Program-made: the position numbers and the translations under genes
From: Lachnospiraceae bacterium
GTDB lineage: Bacteria; Bacillota; Clostridia; Lachnospirales; Lachnospiraceae
Length of the DNA stretch: 7,863 nucleotides
NCBI GenBank assembly: GCA_024699395.1
Contig: JAILPU010000089.1
Span: 1 to 7,863, forward strand
Reading direction: 5' to 3'
The notes under the pieces: generated by a model
Seen by the model: only the letters and a program-made list of their open reading frames with translations
Database searches by the model: none
Told to the model about the DNA's origin: nothing
Shown: positions 6,654 to 7,863 of the stretch, piece by piece
Layout of the letters: each line of letters opens with the position of its first letter
Numbering within the stretch: position 1 is the stretch's first letter

Positions 6654-6681
6654 CAAAGCAGGACAAAATCCTGCTTTGCGT
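6651..6681 (-). terminator. Hairpin behind the TPM-domain gene, probable terminator
   Basis: Arms CAAAGCAGGA and TCCTGCTTTG (10 perfect pairs, extendable to 13 with one G-U pair on the minus strand) flank a 5-nt loop. The stem begins 15 nt after the TPM stop codon, the usual place for an intrinsic terminator. Its tail, TGTTATAAT, is only moderately T-rich, so termination may be partial, and the tail doubles as the -10 of the next gene. The same hairpin has no T run on the plus strand either. Confidence 0.5.
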
Positions 6682-6696
6682 AAAATAATTCCCGTA

Positions 6697-7449
6697 TTAA
6701 AGTTTGCCGCTTATTCCTCCGTGCACCTCACCGGATGCGGAGGTATGGGTCGTTGAATTACCCGTGCGGGATTCCACTCTGGGAGTCCTGTCCACGTGCT
6801 TATACAAAAATACGTCTCTCCTGTCGGAAATCTTCAATGAGCCCCTCTTAACATAATCGGCAGCGTTATGCTTTTCCGATACTGTTTTTAACCGGCTCTT
6901 CATTCCGGCAACAGGGATAAAGCCAAGTACAAAGCCTCCTATCAGGGATATGATACCCTTGAGGAATCCGTTGGAACCTTTGGTCTCACCGCCTGCCGCG
7001 TCAAGATATCTTTTTGCATCGGTCACATAGTTATTCAGGGCATTTACATAATCACCCTGTTTTAACAACTTACCGCAGTTACCTATAATACTTCTCAAAT
7101 CATCGTCATCAAAAACACTGATACCCCTGCCCTTTGTGGAGAAAGCATATTCGGGATTCTCTGTCACATAAAGCAACAATATTCCGTCGGGCCTGTATCC
7201 ACCCCCGTCATAAAGTTCATCAGCGTAAAGGGAGGCATCGCTTCCTTCCAGACTGTTTATAAAGGCAGCCACCACATCCACGTTGTATTTATCGGAAATC
7301 TCATCAAATTTTTGAGAAAGCTCCTCCTTCTCTTCATAGGAAAGAACCCCTGCCTTGTCTATTATTTTTTCACCTGCCGCATAAGCACTCTTTGGCAACA
7401 CAAACGCTAAGAGGAAGGCAGCAATTAAGGTCAATAACGCTTTTTTCAT
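6697..7449 (-). CDS. TPM-domain (YgcG-like) secreted or membrane-anchored protein
   Basis: A 250-residue protein. Residues 1-24 form a signal peptide (KK, a hydrophobic core, then AYA before Ala25). A TPM domain spans about 27-150, with the family features DKAGVLSYEEKEEL, YRPDGILLLYVTENPEYAF and an acidic DDDDL stretch (114-118). A hydrophobic helix at 162-182 would anchor the protein, leaving a basic tail that ends in a Ser/Thr- and Gly-rich stretch (about 229-250, closing HGGISGKL), typical of TPM membrane proteins. TPM domains have been tied to phosphatase activity in the chloroplast homologue and to membrane-protein maintenance; the bacterial role is uncertain. The start has AGGAGG five bases upstream, and the previous stop is part of it (TAAGGAGG). 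It is probably co-expressed with the zinc-ribbon-family gene before it. Confidence 0.85.
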   Translation of the reverse strand: MKKALLTLIAAFLLAFVLPKSAYAAGEKIIDKAGVLSYEEKEELSQKFDEISDKYNVDVVAAFINSLEGSDASLYADELYDGGGYRPDGILLLYVTENPEYAFSTKGRGISVFDDDDLRSIIGNCGKLLKQGDYVNALNNYVTDAKRYLDAAGGETKGSNGFLKGIISLIGGFVLGFIPVAGMKSRLKTVSEKHNAADYVKRGSLKISDRRDVFLYKHVDRTPRVESRTGNSTTHTSASGEVHGGISGKL

Positions 7450-7459
7450 CCTTACCTCC

Positions 7460-7863
7460 TTATAATGCGAAACGACTTATCAAAAAGATTACAACCGCAA
7501 TGATTGCGCCGTAAATCAAATGATATTTGGTCACCATGCTCTTGTCTGCGGGAAGATCTCCCACAAATTTACCTGTCTGTCCGTTCATTGCAAATACATA
7601 CTTCGTCCCCTTCCATGTGGTATTTAAAAGCCACACGGGAAGAAGTCCGTATTTTGCCTTTGCGTTGTTAAGCCTTATTCCCGTATCCTCGGGAGTTACC
7701 GACGAATAACCCTCCACCGTGGACAAAAATGCATTTGTGGTGGAAGCTTTGATTCTGTCGTTAGCTTTTTCTATACAATCCTCACAGGACACATCATATC
7801 TGTCGGCAAGATAACCTGCAAGATATGCAGTTTTAAAATCCACAGCCTCTTTAAGATCGTAAG
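7460..7863 (-). CDS. C-terminal part of a zinc-ribbon-type membrane protein (often annotated PriA-like), cut by window edge
   Basis: The frame is open to the right edge of the window, so the true start lies outside; a GTG at 7843 is not the likely start because the upstream codons read YDLKEAV, matching the family. About 134 residues are visible, including FKTAYLAGYLADRYDV, LLPVWLLNTTWKGTKY and FAMNGQTGKFVGDLP, then a single C-terminal helix (about the last 20 residues). From memory, this pattern matches a Firmicute family with an N-terminal zinc ribbon, often annotated as zinc-ribbon or, probably wrongly, as PriA helicase. No helicase motif is visible here, and the zinc ribbon would be beyond the edge. 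The TPM gene follows after 10 nt, suggesting a joint membrane-associated role. Function is unknown. Confidence 0.7.
   Translation of the reverse strand, partial: YDLKEAVDFKTAYLAGYLADRYDVSCEDCIEKANDRIKASTTNAFLSTVEGYSSVTPEDTGIRLNNAKAKYGLLPVWLLNTTWKGTKYVFAMNGQTGKFVGDLPADKSMVTKYHLIYGAIIAVVIFLISRFAL

Noticed and set aside
1..7863. CRISPR arrays, insertion sequences, tRNA or rRNA genes
   Set aside because: No regularly spaced long repeats, transposase-like frames, terminal inverted repeats with target duplications, or cloverleaf-type sequences were seen.

Overview
Organism and style. Every supported gene lies on the minus strand. The DNA is AT-rich and the genes are tightly packed. Strong GGAGG-type ribosome binding sites precede most genes, and several stop codons lie inside the next gene's Shine-Dalgarno sequence. 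Together with the protein types (an FxN-type histidine kinase, an RsmF-type methyltransferase with the PUA-like tail, and a zinc-ribbon/TPM pair), this suggests a low-GC Firmicute, most likely a clostridium of the Lachnospiraceae type. That placement is inference from style, not from a marker gene.

Layout, read in the direction of transcription (from high to low coordinates). (1) 7863-6697: the C-terminal part of a membrane-anchored protein of a poorly characterised zinc-ribbon-type family, cut by the window edge. It is followed 10 nt later by a secreted or membrane-anchored TPM-domain protein and a hairpin that probably ends this unit. (2) 6696-6445: a 252-bp gap holding that hairpin, an extended -10 promoter in the hairpin's tail, and a roughly 195-nt leader with inverted repeats. 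(3) 6444-2359: an OmpR/PhoB-family response regulator, an ABC ATPase, two paralogous six-helix permeases and a minimal sensor histidine kinase. (4) 2347-218: an RsmF-like rRNA m5C methyltransferase and an RluA-family pseudouridine synthase, joined to the kinase gene with almost no spacing. (5) 217-1: AT-rich non-coding DNA with one weak hairpin.

How the parts fit. The ATPase has an E-loop in place of the Q-loop and is paired with two small ABC-2 permeases, as in LanFEG/BcrAB transporters that protect Gram-positive cells from membrane-active peptides. The kinase has one membrane helix and no external sensor domain, so the transporter or the membrane itself is a plausible source of the signal. 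The most informative regulatory feature is a set of four TTGAC direct repeats spaced 11, 11 and 12 bp. It runs from the last codons of the regulator gene into the regulator-ATPase gap and ends 9-10 bp before an extended -10. This is the architecture of a promoter activated by a PhoB-type regulator, so the regulator is probably expressed from its own upstream promoter and drives transporter, kinase and possibly the two rRNA-modification genes from the internal one.

No mobile element, CRISPR array, tRNA or rRNA gene was seen. The window is an ordinary chromosomal region with a well-defined, probably peptide-responsive, two-component/transporter module.
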